A stretch of DNA of 61,642 nucleotides, taken from Spirochaetota bacterium. Lineage in GTDB: Bacteria; Spirochaetota; UBA4802; UBA5550. Within the stretch, counting starts at the first letter, position 1, and every line of letters starts with the position of its first letter. The DNA lies in assembly GCA_025457915.1 (NCBI GenBank), contig JALOTL010000024.1, forward strand, positions 1-61,642, in the 5' to 3' direction. Position numbers and translations under genes: made by a program. This document shows positions 27,409 through 36,219 of the stretch, piece after piece. The notes below the pieces were generated by a model. It did not search any database. It was given only the letters and a program-made list of their open reading frames with translations, and was not told the DNA's origin.

Positions 27409-28449
27409 TTATTTTTTTACCCTGGGAATAACCACGATGTCAACCCTCCTGTTAAGGGAACGGTTTTCAGGGGTGTTGTTGGATACTATGGGATTATACT
27501 CTCCAAAACCGGCCGCTGAGAATCTTGACGGGGCGATTTTCCTGTTTTTCAGTATGTAACCCAGCACCGAAAGCGCCCTCTCCGTTGAAAGCTGCCAGTT
27601 GTTGCGGAATTTTGCCGTGCGAATCGGGACATTGTCCGTATGGCCCTCGACAACAATCTGATACTCCGGATAGTCCGATAAAATTTTGGTGATCTTGTCA
27701 AGTGCGGGCAGTATTTCCTTTTTAAGCTCCGAGGATCCCGAATCAAAACTTATCCTGTCGTCTATGTTTATGACAAGCTTGTCGTGAAATCTTTTGAGAC
27801 GTATCTCCCCCTTTTTAATTTCATCCTGCAGCTGCTTCTCAAGCTCGTTGGCCTGTGCTTCCATTCTCTGGAGCTCTTCCTTCTGCTGCTTGTTCAGTTT
27901 CTTGAGCTCGGAAAGCTCGTCGTTCAGGTTTGATATCTCCCTTTTAAGCTCGGCGATCTTTTTCTCGTATCCCTCCTTCAGGTCCGCGATCTGCCTGATA
28001 TTGCCCTCCAGGGCGTCCTTCAACTGGGCCCTCATTTTTTTGAGTTCATCCTCATATCTCTGCTGAAGCTTCCTGTTTTCTTCTATGAGCACCTTTTCCC
28101 TGTCGCCGCCCTTCTTCTTGAGGATATCAGTCCTATTCTCCAGCTCCTTGATCCTCTTATCATAGAGTGCCCTGTCATCCTCGTTCCTTTTTTTCAGGAT
28201 TTCAATTTCCTTATTCAGGCCTTCAATCCTGGATTCAAGATCCTTTCGTTTTGAATCACAATCCGACAGTTCGTTTTTATATTGATTTTTTACCGCTTTG
28301 AGCTCGAGCTCAAGGGCCACCTTCTCATTATACAGCCTGTTGTATTCGGCTGAAGAATAGAATAAATCCGCACGCAGTGGCGTTACAACGGTGAAAAAAA
28401 GGAGGATAACGGCCGGGCATAATGCCTTCTTCATGCTGCAATAGTTCAT
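27409..28449 (-). CDS. OmpA-family protein with long coiled coil
   Basis: 346 residues. A signal peptide (CPAVILLFFTVVTPLRA) is followed by a ~185-residue continuous coiled coil (residues ~45-230, heptads rich in Lys/Glu/Leu). The C-terminal ~115 residues are an OmpA/MotB peptidoglycan-binding domain: ISFDSGSSELKKEILPALD, VVEGHTDNVPIRT, NWQLSTERALSVLGY, SAAGFGEYNPIVSN, NRRVDIVV. There is no beta-barrel, so it probably links peptidoglycan to another envelope structure across the periplasm, the coil acting as a rod. Its ATG overlaps the stop of the coiled-coil lipoprotein gene (ATGA, 28446-28449), and the two are likely partners. Confidence 0.92.
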   Translation of the reverse strand: MNYCSMKKALCPAVILLFFTVVTPLRADLFYSSAEYNRLYNEKVALELELKAVKNQYKNELSDCDSKRKDLESRIEGLNKEIEILKKRNEDDRALYDKRIKELENRTDILKKKGGDREKVLIEENRKLQQRYEDELKKMRAQLKDALEGNIRQIADLKEGYEKKIAELKREISNLNDELSELKKLNKQQKEELQRMEAQANELEKQLQDEIKKGEIRLKRFHDKLVINIDDRISFDSGSSELKKEILPALDKITKILSDYPEYQIVVEGHTDNVPIRTAKFRNNWQLSTERALSVLGYILKNRKIAPSRFSAAGFGEYNPIVSNNTPENRSLNRRVDIVVIPRVKK

Positions 28450-29165
28450 TTGGGGACCTCGCAGCCTATGGCCTTCAGCTTGTTCTCCGCGCTTCTAAGC
28501 TTCGCGGTCATTTCCTTGAGTTTGTCGCCCTTGCCCCTGAGAGCGTCCTTCTGTTTGACGAAATAATTTGAGTACATCTGAACATCAACGGCCTTGTCGC
28601 TGTCCTGGTTCGCGAAAGTCGCGGTTTTTACCGTGTCCGTGTTCTGCTGCCTGGCCCTGTCGTCCTTTTTCAATAGAAAATCCCTCGCGATAAGCGACTT
28701 TTCGTAGTAAAGTTCGGCAACCGAAACGGCCAGCTCAGTTTCATTGTATTCAAACAGGGCCCTGCAGTAGTCCCTGTAGGCTGACGAGTATTCTGATATC
28801 GCCCTGGCCTTTACGAGCTGGGTTTCGTTTTCAACGATCTTGTTCCTGATATCGCCCAGATTCTTTTCATCCTTTTCAATAGTATAAAGCTTTTCCTTCT
28901 CGGCAAAAAGGGATTTTTCCTTTTCCAGGACCGATATCCTTTCTTCGGCTATATTCGCCTTTTCTTCCGACTGGTCGTATTCCTTCCTGGCCCTGTCTAT
29001 CTCGTTCTTTTTCTTGATTATTGCTGACTCGATATCCGCGAGTTTTTTAGACTCCTCCGGGGTTTTATTTACCAGGAATTCTTCCGGTACCGGATCCGGA
29101 AGCGAGACGCAGCCGGTTATAACTATCGACAGGATCAATCCTGTTAAGGAAAAACGCTTCATCAT
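28446..29165 (-). CDS. Coiled-coil lipoprotein
   Basis: 239 residues from the ATG at 29165, preceded by AAGGGTGG. The frame is open further upstream to 29282, but that part has no Shine-Dalgarno and would bury the signal. The lipobox is LILSIVITGC, so the mature protein begins at Cys ~20. The remainder is largely helical coiled coil (KKKNEIDRARKEYDQSEEKA and following). No domain beyond this is recognised. Translational coupling to the OmpA-domain protein downstream suggests both form one periplasmic assembly. Designs of this kind (lipoprotein plus OmpA coil) are frequent in outer-membrane tethering, which is inference. Confidence 0.82.
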   Translation of the reverse strand: MMKRFSLTGLILSIVITGCVSLPDPVPEEFLVNKTPEESKKLADIESAIIKKKNEIDRARKEYDQSEEKANIAEERISVLEKEKSLFAEKEKLYTIEKDEKNLGDIRNKIVENETQLVKARAISEYSSAYRDYCRALFEYNETELAVSVAELYYEKSLIARDFLLKKDDRARQQNTDTVKTATFANQDSDKAVDVQMYSNYFVKQKDALRGKGDKLKEMTAKLRSAENKLKAIGCEVPK

Positions 29166-29467
29166 GCCACCCTTGTAATTTAATTTAATGAAAAAGGTTA
29201 AGTAATACATCATAAAATAGACAAAAAAGTCAAGTATAATAAGCGGCAAAATGGTCGGCCCGAGCGGAAGATGCCGTTCCAAAAAATCTATCCCGCAGAA
29301 AATCAGAATATCTGCAATATATCCTGATTTCTGGTTAAATAAAAGAGGGACATTTTACGAAAATATTAATGAAGGAAGAATCCGATAATTAAATCATGTA
29401 AAACCATGCCGGCTCGCTTGCTGAAGGATCCGGTGTGACATTATAACCCGGATCTTCAGGAACTCCG
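29166..29467. other. Divergent intergenic region
   Basis: These 302 bp separate the lipoprotein/OmpA genes (minus) from the K+ channel (plus). AGGA lies 8 nt before the channel ATG. I recognise no riboswitch, RNA gene or strong promoter. Confidence 0.4.
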
Positions 29468-30742
29468 ATGAATACTTCATTGCATGATATGAAAAACCAG
29501 GAATACAGATCAATTAAAACCAGGCTGATCAGGCACTTTGCCATTAAGATATTGGGAAACTTCATATTTAAGATCCTCTTCACCAGCGGGTTTATTCTAT
29601 TAATCCTGTCTGCGGCAGTTTATTATTCTGAAAAGGATTTCATCTTCTACAAGGTTGAGAACGGTCAAAGGGTTGAGGACCAGGGAAATTCCAGCAACAT
29701 CAGGACATTCCAGGACTCGATCTGGTGGGCCTTCGTCACTTCAACAACGGTGGGATACGGGGATTTCTTCCCGAAATCCCCGGCTGGCAGGCTGTTCGGC
29801 ATTATGCTGATGTTTTTCGGAGTATCTTTCGTGGGCGTGATCACCGGTAACATAGCGTCGTTTCTCGTTGAAAAACAGCTGAGGGAGGAAAGAGGCTTGA
29901 AGGATTTAAAATTGAAAAACCATTTCATTATATGCGGATGGAAAAGGAACATGGCCGAGGTGCTCTACGATATACTTGAAAAAAACAAGGGCTTCCTCAC
30001 TTCGGAAATCGTCCTGATAAACACTGCGGATCCTGAGGAGATTGAAAACCTGAAAAGCGACGGGAGGCTTTCCGAGATCAATTATATAAGCGGCGATTAC
30101 GTGGATGAAAGGGTCCTTCACAGGGCGAACGTCAAATACGCAAAAAAGGTGCTTGTGCTGGTCGACAGGATGGTAAAGGGTTCGATACAGGAGATCGATT
30201 CAAGGACCGTCATGACCATAATCACGATAAAATCCATAACAAAGACGGCTTACACTTGCGCGGAACTGCTCGATTCCAAGTTTGAAAGGTACCTGAGATT
30301 CTCCAACTGCGACGAGATAGTACTGTCTTCCGACTACAACAAGGCGTTGATAGCGAACGCTTCCGCGGGCAGCGGTATTTCGCACGTCATAAGCGCGCTC
30401 CTCAACGTCAACGCCGAGGTATCGATAAACACCATCGACATTCCCGACAGCTTCATCGGAAAAAAATACGACGAGCTGTCCAGACACCTTATTGACAGGG
30501 ACGGATCGATACTGATAGGCATACTTGAAAATACCGGGAATTTTTTCATGAGAAAAAAAGAAGCCATCAAAGAGGCGCAGAAGACCCCGGACATATCAAA
30601 GCTGGTGGACAATCTCAAAACGGCGAAAAACCTGACCCCGAACCTGCCCGTAATAAATCCCGGGCATGACTACATAATAAAAAAATACTGCAAGTCCATC
30701 ATAATCGAAGGAAGGGAAAATAAAAAAGCGAGGACGGTGTAA
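29468..30742 (+). CDS. MthK-like potassium channel with RCK domain
   Basis: 424 residues. Two membrane helices (IFKILFTSGFILLILSAAVYY and AGRLFGIMLMFFGVSFVGVI) flank a pore loop with the selectivity filter TTVGYGDFFP near 95. A cytoplasmic RCK domain follows from ~150: LKNHFIICGWKRNMAEVL matches the MthK type (ICGWS) rather than the NAD-binding GxGxxG type, so gating by NADH is unlikely. One of the MthK calcium-ligand glutamates seems kept (CAELL), the other not. A second RCK C-like part (NTIDIPDSFIGKKYDEL) ends near 380. It conducts K+. The cyclic-nucleotide-binding gene begins immediately after its stop codon (TAA ATG), suggesting a regulatory partner. Confidence 0.92.
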   Translation: MNTSLHDMKNQEYRSIKTRLIRHFAIKILGNFIFKILFTSGFILLILSAAVYYSEKDFIFYKVENGQRVEDQGNSSNIRTFQDSIWWAFVTSTTVGYGDFFPKSPAGRLFGIMLMFFGVSFVGVITGNIASFLVEKQLREERGLKDLKLKNHFIICGWKRNMAEVLYDILEKNKGFLTSEIVLINTADPEEIENLKSDGRLSEINYISGDYVDERVLHRANVKYAKKVLVLVDRMVKGSIQEIDSRTVMTIITIKSITKTAYTCAELLDSKFERYLRFSNCDEIVLSSDYNKALIANASAGSGISHVISALLNVNAEVSINTIDIPDSFIGKKYDELSRHLIDRDGSILIGILENTGNFFMRKKEAIKEAQKTPDISKLVDNLKTAKNLTPNLPVINPGHDYIIKKYCKSIIIEGRENKKARTV

Positions 30743-31267
30743 ATGTTGTTCTTCAAGAAAAAAACCCCGAAGTCGAACGGCATAATAGACAAGCTGAAGC
30801 AGTTTTCATATTTCAAGATGTATTCCAACGACGACGAGACCCTGGTAAAACTGGCGGGTATCTGCAGGGACATATCATTTTCGAAGGGAAAGGTCATCAT
30901 CAACGAGGGGGACTCCGGCGACGAGCTGTTCATCGTGATAAATGGCGAGATAGATATAGTGAAAAAAACGCTTCAGAACGAAAAGTATACGGTCACCACG
31001 CTGGGCGCGGACAAATCAATAATCAGTGTCGGCGAACAGGCCCTGATAGACAGCGATAAAAGGTCCGCGTCCGTCATTGCGAGGACCGATTGCGAATGCC
31101 TTGTCATCAAGAGGGACGATTTCATCAAGTTCGGCGATGAAAACCCGAAAATAGGACTGGATGTAACCAGGGCCATCGCCCGGCAGCTGTCAATGAATTT
31201 AAGAAAATCGAACGCGGATGTCATAACGCTCTTCTCGGCGCTTGTCGAGGAGATCTCCGACAGGTGA
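30743..31267 (+). CDS. Stand-alone cyclic-nucleotide-binding protein
   Basis: 174 residues. One CNB domain at ~20-135: GKVIINEGDSGDELFIVINGEIDIV, then the phosphate-binding region SVGEQALIDSDKRSASVIA with the ligand Arg, as in cAMP receptor-type pockets (FGE replaced by VGE). No DNA-binding helix-turn-helix follows; the last ~35 residues are a plain helix, so it is not a CRP-like transcription factor. It starts directly at the channel stop codon, which makes co-translation near certain. The simplest idea is that it gates the channel in trans, as the C-terminal CNB domain does in cyclic-nucleotide-gated channels. Its stop abuts that of the convergent phosphatase gene. Confidence 0.88.
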   Translation: MLFFKKKTPKSNGIIDKLKQFSYFKMYSNDDETLVKLAGICRDISFSKGKVIINEGDSGDELFIVINGEIDIVKKTLQNEKYTVTTLGADKSIISVGEQALIDSDKRSASVIARTDCECLVIKRDDFIKFGDENPKIGLDVTRAIARQLSMNLRKSNADVITLFSALVEEISDR

Positions 31268-33184
31268 TTACAGTATCTCGAAACCGATGATGATTATATC
31301 GTCGCCGGGAGGCCTGGTACTCCTGAATTCTATCACCCTCCTCATGATTTCATCCAGATAATCCGAGAGATCGTCTTTCACCGACGATTTAAAAAGATCG
31401 GCCAGTCCCTCTTCGAAGCCTATCATTTCACCTTTATCATTTTCAGTTTCAGGGATCCCGTCAGTGAAAACGAAAAGCCTGTCACCCGAATTGATTTCCA
31501 CCGTAAAATCGATATACCTGCCATCATCCAGTATTCCGATCAGCGTTCCACCGGATTTAATGATTTCGATGTCGCCGTTCGACCTGATGATCACTGGATA
31601 GGGATGCCCGCCGTTAGCAAGCGTCAGCGATTTCGTCTCCCCACTCTTTCTCATGATCCCGTATATGCCGGTTATGAAATGGGAGGTCATGAACCCCTTG
31701 AGGTCGCGGTTCAGGGCGCTGATGTATTCGGATGGCGATTCCGCGTGTTTCCTGAAAATCCTGTCCGTGGAGGATTTAATGAGGGACAGGAAAAGGGCCG
31801 ATGAAACGCCGTGCCCAGATACGTCTCCTATGAAAAAAGCGAAACCGTCTTTGATATACGGATAAAAATTAAAAAAATCACCCCCCACGCTTCCCAGCGG
31901 TTTGTACCTGTAATCTATCCTTATGAAATCCAGTTCGGGTATCTCCATGTGGAGCAGAGCGTTCTGGGTGATCTGCGCGAGCTCAAGGTCCTTCTCCATG
32001 ATGTCGTTCTTTCTGCTGAGATCCTCCTCTCTTATTTTAAGGGCTATTTCAGCGTTCTTTCTTTCGGTTATGTCTTCCTTGACCGCGATATAGTTCACGA
32101 TTTTTCCTTCTTCATCAAGTATGGGCGAGATCGACGCCAGCTCCCAGTACATTTCCCCGTTTTTCTTTTTGTTGTGAAACTCGCCGTGCCAGTCCCTGCC
32201 GGCGGAAATCGTCTCCCAGAGCTCGCTGTAATACTCCGCGGGTTGTTCCCCCGACTTGAGTATCCTCGGGTTGGCCCCCATGGCCTCCTCGAAGCTGTAA
32301 CCGGTCAGCCTTGTGAATTTAGGGTTCACGTATTCAATGTTTCCTTTACTGTCAGTAATCACTACCGTCGATGGACTCTTCTCTACGGCGGCGACAAGCT
32401 TCCGCAGCTCGTTTTCCGTTTTTTTCCTTTCCGTTATATCGGTTATGACCGCGACCACGCCGGAAACTTCTCCGGCGGCATTCATATACGGAGCGTTGTT
32501 GATGATGATGTTCCTTTCATCGCCATCCGGCGTCCTCAATTTAAAATCCCTGGAGACAGGGGCTTTTCTGAAAAGTATTTCCGCGTCCATCTGGTCCAGC
32601 ATAGCCGCGAACTCCTCTTCGAAAACGTCATAAGCCGTCTTTCCCGTCAATTCGCTCTTTGGAACGCCGAAAAACGCCTCATACGACTTGTTGCATCCCA
32701 GGAAAACCCGGTTCCTGTCCTTGTAAAAAACCGGATTCGGTATGTTGTCGATAATGGTGTTGATCAGCTCCTGCTGTTCCCTCTGCTTTTTCTCGGACAG
32801 CTTTTTCTCAATCGAGTATTTGATGGAGCGCCTCAGCGAGGATGCGTTTACCAGGTCCTTTATGATGTAATCGGATGCTCCCTTCTTCATGGCCTCGAGG
32901 GCGGAAGCCTCCGCTCCGCTCCCGGTCAAAAAAACCACAGGGATGCCGTGATGTCCTATCATACCGGCGAACCTTTCCAGGAATTCAATGCCGGTCATGT
33001 CCGGGAGCCGGCAGTCAAGCAGTATGCAGTCGACGCGGCCGTGCTCCAGGTATTCAAAAGCTTCGTATCCCCTGTTGATGCAGGTGGTATCGTATGACGC
33101 AGAGGGATCCGCCGACAACAACTCTTTTAATAAATCGGCCTCGCCGGATTTATCGTTAATTAAGAGTATCTTGATATCCATCAA
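31268..33184 (-). CDS. Response regulator with two PAS domains and SpoIIE-type PP2C phosphatase
   Basis: 638 residues. Receiver domain 1-125 with phospho-acceptor Asp in CILLDCRLPDMTG and the conserved Lys in GASDYIIKD. PAS 1 at ~140-255 (NPVFYKDRNRVFLGCNKSYE, ITDITERKK). PAS 2 at ~265-380 (VVITDSKGNIEYVNPKFTRLTGY, AVKEDITERK). PP2C/SpoIIE phosphatase ~400-638 with metal-binding motifs GGDFFNF, GDVSGHG, FTDGIPE and PPGDDIIII. Proteins of this build act in partner-switching: phosphorylation or PAS ligands switch a Ser/Thr phosphatase that frees an anti-sigma antagonist. No anti-sigma antagonist or kinase gene is adjacent. Convergent with the CNB gene without spacing. Confidence 0.93.
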   Translation of the reverse strand: MMDIKILLINDKSGEADLLKELLSADPSASYDTTCINRGYEAFEYLEHGRVDCILLDCRLPDMTGIEFLERFAGMIGHHGIPVVFLTGSGAEASALEAMKKGASDYIIKDLVNASSLRRSIKYSIEKKLSEKKQREQQELINTIIDNIPNPVFYKDRNRVFLGCNKSYEAFFGVPKSELTGKTAYDVFEEEFAAMLDQMDAEILFRKAPVSRDFKLRTPDGDERNIIINNAPYMNAAGEVSGVVAVITDITERKKTENELRKLVAAVEKSPSTVVITDSKGNIEYVNPKFTRLTGYSFEEAMGANPRILKSGEQPAEYYSELWETISAGRDWHGEFHNKKKNGEMYWELASISPILDEEGKIVNYIAVKEDITERKNAEIALKIREEDLSRKNDIMEKDLELAQITQNALLHMEIPELDFIRIDYRYKPLGSVGGDFFNFYPYIKDGFAFFIGDVSGHGVSSALFLSLIKSSTDRIFRKHAESPSEYISALNRDLKGFMTSHFITGIYGIMRKSGETKSLTLANGGHPYPVIIRSNGDIEIIKSGGTLIGILDDGRYIDFTVEINSGDRLFVFTDGIPETENDKGEMIGFEEGLADLFKSSVKDDLSDYLDEIMRRVIEFRSTRPPGDDIIIIGFEIL

Positions 33185-33352
33185 CAGTCACCGAGAATCA
33201 TCTGAAATATCCTTATCAAACGGATTTTTAACTGAAAGATAAACCATTTAACAGATTAATTCAATCTAAAAAAACGGTGACTGCCGGGATGGAAATAAAT
33301 TTCTTACGCTTTTCTCTTGACTTTTTTGCCCCCTGATCGTTTTTTCTCGCTG

Positions 33353-34105
33353 ATGCAGAAAAATTTTACAGACAATTCCCTTATCGAAATCAGATGGCAC
33401 GGCAGGGGCGGACAGGGCACGGTAACCGGCGCCAAATCCCTGACGGAGGCCGTCCAGGGAACCGGAAAATTCGTGGTGATCGGCGGCGACGGCGGGACAT
33501 ATGACATAGGGCTCCAGTCCCTGAGCGGCGCTTTTGAAAGGGGACACGATCTCTGCTACATATGCTACGACAACGGCGCATACATGAATACCGGGATCCA
33601 GAGAAGCGGAGCCACGCCCCTGGGCGCCTCCACAATGACAAGCCCCGCAAGCGAAGCCGATTTCGGAAAAAACCGCCACAGGAAGGACCTGACGCTGATC
33701 ATGATGGGCCATAATATAGATTACGTTGCACAGGCGAGCATTCATGACCCCATAGACCTGTCGAACAAGATAAAAAAGGGCATAGAGACTGACGGACCGG
33801 CCTTCATCAATATCATATCACCATGCATTCCGGGATGGAAAATCGAATCCGACATGGCGGTCGAAATGGCAAGGATGGCGGTAGAAACCTGTCACTGGCC
33901 CCTTTATGAATTCAAGAAAGGCCTTATAAAGATAAATTACCGCCCCAAGAAACACATCAGCATGGCGGAATGGATGTTCGTCCAGGGCAGATTCAACCAC
34001 CTCAAGGACCCGAAATGGGGCCACGTGATAGAATCCCTTCAGAAAGAGACGGACGCAAAATGGGCATGGCTGCTGGACCAGGAGGCAAAAAACCCGGCCG
34101 AATGA
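33353..34105 (+). CDS. Chimeric 2-oxoacid:ferredoxin oxidoreductase ORF (gamma N-terminus joined to beta C-terminal half)
   Basis: 250 residues from the ATG at 33353; a TTG at 33317 in frame is less likely. The first ~30 residues (IEIRWHGRGGQGTVTGAKSL) are the start of a gamma subunit, which normally runs ~180 residues. At about residue 32 the sequence switches without a stop to the beta subunit: VVIGGDGGTYDIGLQSLSGA, CYDNGAYMNTGIQRSGATP, NRHRKDL, PCIPGW and VETCHWPLYEF. The beta N-terminal half with its cluster-binding cysteines, the rest of gamma, and the whole delta and alpha subunits are missing. The natural gene order gamma-delta-alpha-beta makes one deletion sufficient. The joint lies in a GTGKFV context that could occur in both subunits. 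The product cannot be a working oxidoreductase. Either a genomic deletion or an assembly collapse. Confidence 0.8.
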   Translation: MQKNFTDNSLIEIRWHGRGGQGTVTGAKSLTEAVQGTGKFVVIGGDGGTYDIGLQSLSGAFERGHDLCYICYDNGAYMNTGIQRSGATPLGASTMTSPASEADFGKNRHRKDLTLIMMGHNIDYVAQASIHDPIDLSNKIKKGIETDGPAFINIISPCIPGWKIESDMAVEMARMAVETCHWPLYEFKKGLIKINYRPKKHISMAEWMFVQGRFNHLKDPKWGHVIESLQKETDAKWAWLLDQEAKNPAE

Positions 34106-34785
34106 AAAAAAGGAAACGAGTGATAATCATCACGGACTCCATATCCATGCCCAGACCCGGCTTGAGCTATGAAAAGACCTGGCCCTTCATGATGAAGCAG
34201 GCATATCCTCATTATGATTTTATCGAAAGGTCCGCAAGGGGATCGACGACAAGGCGGCTGGCAACCGAGGGCGGCGGCGGGGTGGACCTCCTTGAAACCT
34301 ACTCCCCGGATACGGTAATCATCCAGCTGGGAACCGCCGATTGCGCGCCGCGTCTTTTCAGTAAAACCGGCTTCGAATACCGCCTGTTACAGAAAATCCC
34401 ATTCGAAAAAATTCGCAAAAAATATATCGACCGGGTTAAAAAAAAACGAGGCAGAAACCCCAACATCACCGAAATCGGGATTGAAGAATTCAGCTCCAAC
34501 CTTGCAGGTTTCTTCGGGAGGGCGAAAAAAATCGGAACCAGCGTGATCATGTTCCTTCTCATCAATCCGAATTCATTATTCATCAAAAAAAGTCCGCATA
34601 TCGGGAAAAACATAGACCGGTACAACCATTTAATAAAAAAAACAGCCGGTCTTTTCCCCAATGTAAAAATAATGGCGCCTTTTGATCCGGGGTATGATAT
34701 AGACAGCATTACCGTGGACGAGCTTCATATCAACGAGATGGGAAATAAAATTATTTTTAACAAATTGAAGCCCCTCTTAAGGTAA
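34102..34785 (+). CDS. SGNH/GDSL-like hydrolase
   Basis: 227 residues from the ATG that overlaps the previous stop (ATGA, 34102-34105). An upstream frame from 33970 lies inside the oxidoreductase ORF and is rejected. Motifs of the SGNH fold: IIITDSISMPRPG with the nucleophile Ser in block I, ARGSTTRRL (block II Gly), IIQLGTADCAPR in place of GxND (block III) and VDELHINEMGNKII with the Asp-His pair (block V). Such enzymes are esterases or acetyl-transferring hydrolases, often acting on glycans in polysaccharide loci. No signal peptide, so cytosolic as encoded. The oxidoreductase/hydrolase pairing is odd functionally and may be a result of the deletion upstream. Confidence 0.82.
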   Translation: MKKRKRVIIITDSISMPRPGLSYEKTWPFMMKQAYPHYDFIERSARGSTTRRLATEGGGGVDLLETYSPDTVIIQLGTADCAPRLFSKTGFEYRLLQKIPFEKIRKKYIDRVKKKRGRNPNITEIGIEEFSSNLAGFFGRAKKIGTSVIMFLLINPNSLFIKKSPHIGKNIDRYNHLIKKTAGLFPNVKIMAPFDPGYDIDSITVDELHINEMGNKIIFNKLKPLLR

Positions 34786-34790
34786 AATTA

Positions 34791-34818
34791 TTGACATTAT
34801 CCGCAATTTATATATCCT
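34791..34818 (+). promoter_or_regulatory. Promoter for first Cache-type sensor gene
   Basis: TTGACA (34791-34796), 16-nt spacer, TATCCT (34813-34818). It lies 39 bp before the ATG at 34857 and just after the SGNH gene stop. Confidence 0.4.
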
Positions 34819-34856
34819 GCAACACGCAGCCGGCTGTAATAAACCGCTCATAAAAA

Positions 34857-35624
34857 ATGGATCTGAAAAAGAAAATCATACTGATAGTGTCTTTCTGCCT
34901 GTTCCTCTGCATCGGGGCATTTATCATCATAAGCAGCCTTTTCGACAACATTGAACGGCAGCTGCTGGAAAAATGCAGGATAGAGGCCCATATAGGAGCC
35001 GCGGTAATGACAGAATTGATGGAGCTCATGATCCAGAGAAACCTGCTTACCGAAAATGATATTTTCGATACGAACTATGTTCCGATACCCGGCACCAGGC
35101 CCACTAAATACCACACCAGGTACGACTTGATTTTCGATCAGTTCATACAGAAGATAGAGGATGAATTTTTACTGGACCCCGATGTGGTATTTTCGATACT
35201 CATCGATAAAAACGGGTATGTCCCGACCCACAACACCCGCTTCTCGCAGTCTGAGACTAAAAACTACGCCAGGGATATTAATTTCAGCAGATCAAAAAGA
35301 AATTTCGCGGATTCACCGGCCATAAAAACCGCCCTCCTTTACAGGGGGGAAGGCACCGTGAAACTATACTATGTAAGGGACACTGGCGAAATGATGTGGA
35401 ACATAGGGGCGCCCGTGAAAGTGAAGGGAAAACACTGGGGCGCTTTTCTTATTGGCGTTTCCCTTCAGAGGATTGAAGCGATAAAAAACCAGATGGTAAT
35501 CCTTATAATCACAGTCATGTTTGTCATACTCAGCCTCACGATGCTGGCGATACTCGCGGTAATTCCAAGGAAATATTTCACACCCGAAGGTAACGGAAAC
35601 TCCACCGGCCAGTTCATGAACTGA
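34857..35624 (+). CDS. Membrane protein with periplasmic Cache-like sensor, no output domain (paralogue 1)
   Basis: 255 residues. A membrane helix near the N-terminus (IILIVSFCLFLCIGAFIII) and one near the C-terminus (VILIITVMFVILSLTMLAILAVI) enclose ~185 periplasmic residues. These resemble the Cache/extracellular part of chemotaxis receptors: VFSILIDKNGYVPTHNTRFS, DTGEMMWNIGAPVKVKGKHWG, FLIGVSLQRI. After the second helix only ~20 residues remain, with no HAMP, kinase or methyl-accepting domain. It has a close paralogue at 37.5 kb. It probably binds a small ligand and passes the signal through a separate partner. The end overlaps the convergent thioesterase gene by 11 bp. What partner it uses is unknown. 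Confidence 0.85.
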   Translation: MDLKKKIILIVSFCLFLCIGAFIIISSLFDNIERQLLEKCRIEAHIGAAVMTELMELMIQRNLLTENDIFDTNYVPIPGTRPTKYHTRYDLIFDQFIQKIEDEFLLDPDVVFSILIDKNGYVPTHNTRFSQSETKNYARDINFSRSKRNFADSPAIKTALLYRGEGTVKLYYVRDTGEMMWNIGAPVKVKGKHWGAFLIGVSLQRIEAIKNQMVILIITVMFVILSLTMLAILAVIPRKYFTPEGNGNSTGQFMN

Positions 35625-36126
35625 AATGCTTGATTAAGGCCTCAAAGGACTTGAACATGTCCTCATCCATGATGCCGAATTTCCTGACAGCTTCCGAATC
35701 GATCAATGCGAAACTGCCTGTTGATCTGGCGCACAGCTCCCCCTTTTTATTATAAAGAAAACCGTTCATTACGGCCTCACGCTCGCTTTTTCTTTCACCC
35801 ACCCTTCCTTCCGCCTTGAGGTCGTCCGTCACATACAGCGGCTTCAGGAAATCAACCTGGATTGATTTGGTCAGTATGAATTTTTTAAGCAGATATATTG
35901 CCGACCAGCTCATGATTTCGTCCAGAATGCTGCTGATTATTCCCCCGTGCATCAGATTGCTCCAACCGCAAAAATCCTTTTTTACGTGAAGCCAGGACAC
36001 CACGGCGTCCTCCTCGGCAAAAAACTTCATTTTCAGGCCTGAATTATTTTCAGGTCCGCAACCGAAGCAGTGATTGCCCTCGACATTGGGAAGTTCCATC
36101 GATGTTTTATTTTCATGTGTTTTCAT
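35614..36126 (-). CDS. PaaI-type thioesterase (hotdog fold)
   Basis: 170 residues. A single hotdog domain of the 4HBT/PaaI group: NLMHGGIISSILDEIMSWSA holds the family's active-site HGG and acidic residue, with TKSIQVDFLKPLYVTDDLKAEG as the central strands. PaaI-like enzymes hydrolyse acyl-CoA esters. The N-terminus has CFGCGPENNSGL, a short Cys pair seen in many members of this subfamily. The alternative start MELPN at 36099 would drop nine residues. It sits between the two Cache genes on the opposite strand, and its end overlaps the first one. The acyl substrate is unknown. Confidence 0.85.
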   Translation of the reverse strand: MKTHENKTSMELPNVEGNHCFGCGPENNSGLKMKFFAEEDAVVSWLHVKKDFCGWSNLMHGGIISSILDEIMSWSAIYLLKKFILTKSIQVDFLKPLYVTDDLKAEGRVGERKSEREAVMNGFLYNKKGELCARSTGSFALIDSEAVRKFGIMDEDMFKSFEALIKHFSS

Positions 36127-36219
36127 ATGCCTGTAAGGATGTTTTTATGTCAAATTATACGTGGCTTGCAAGATTTTGTAGAAAAAAAATATAACCGGCA
36201 GATTCAATAATTTCCAGGT

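Noticed and set aside
31811-33097. 428-residue plus-strand ORF
   Set aside because: Lies opposite the receiver-PAS-PAS-phosphatase gene; no domain and no start signal.
33970-34101. 44-residue N-terminal extension of the SGNH hydrolase
   Set aside because: It lies inside the oxidoreductase ORF in another frame; the ATG at 34102 overlaps that gene's stop and precedes the first conserved motif.
36125-36153. Promoter for the thioesterase gene (TTGACA on minus at 36153)
   Set aside because: The -10 position would fall on the start codon and does not resemble TATAAT.
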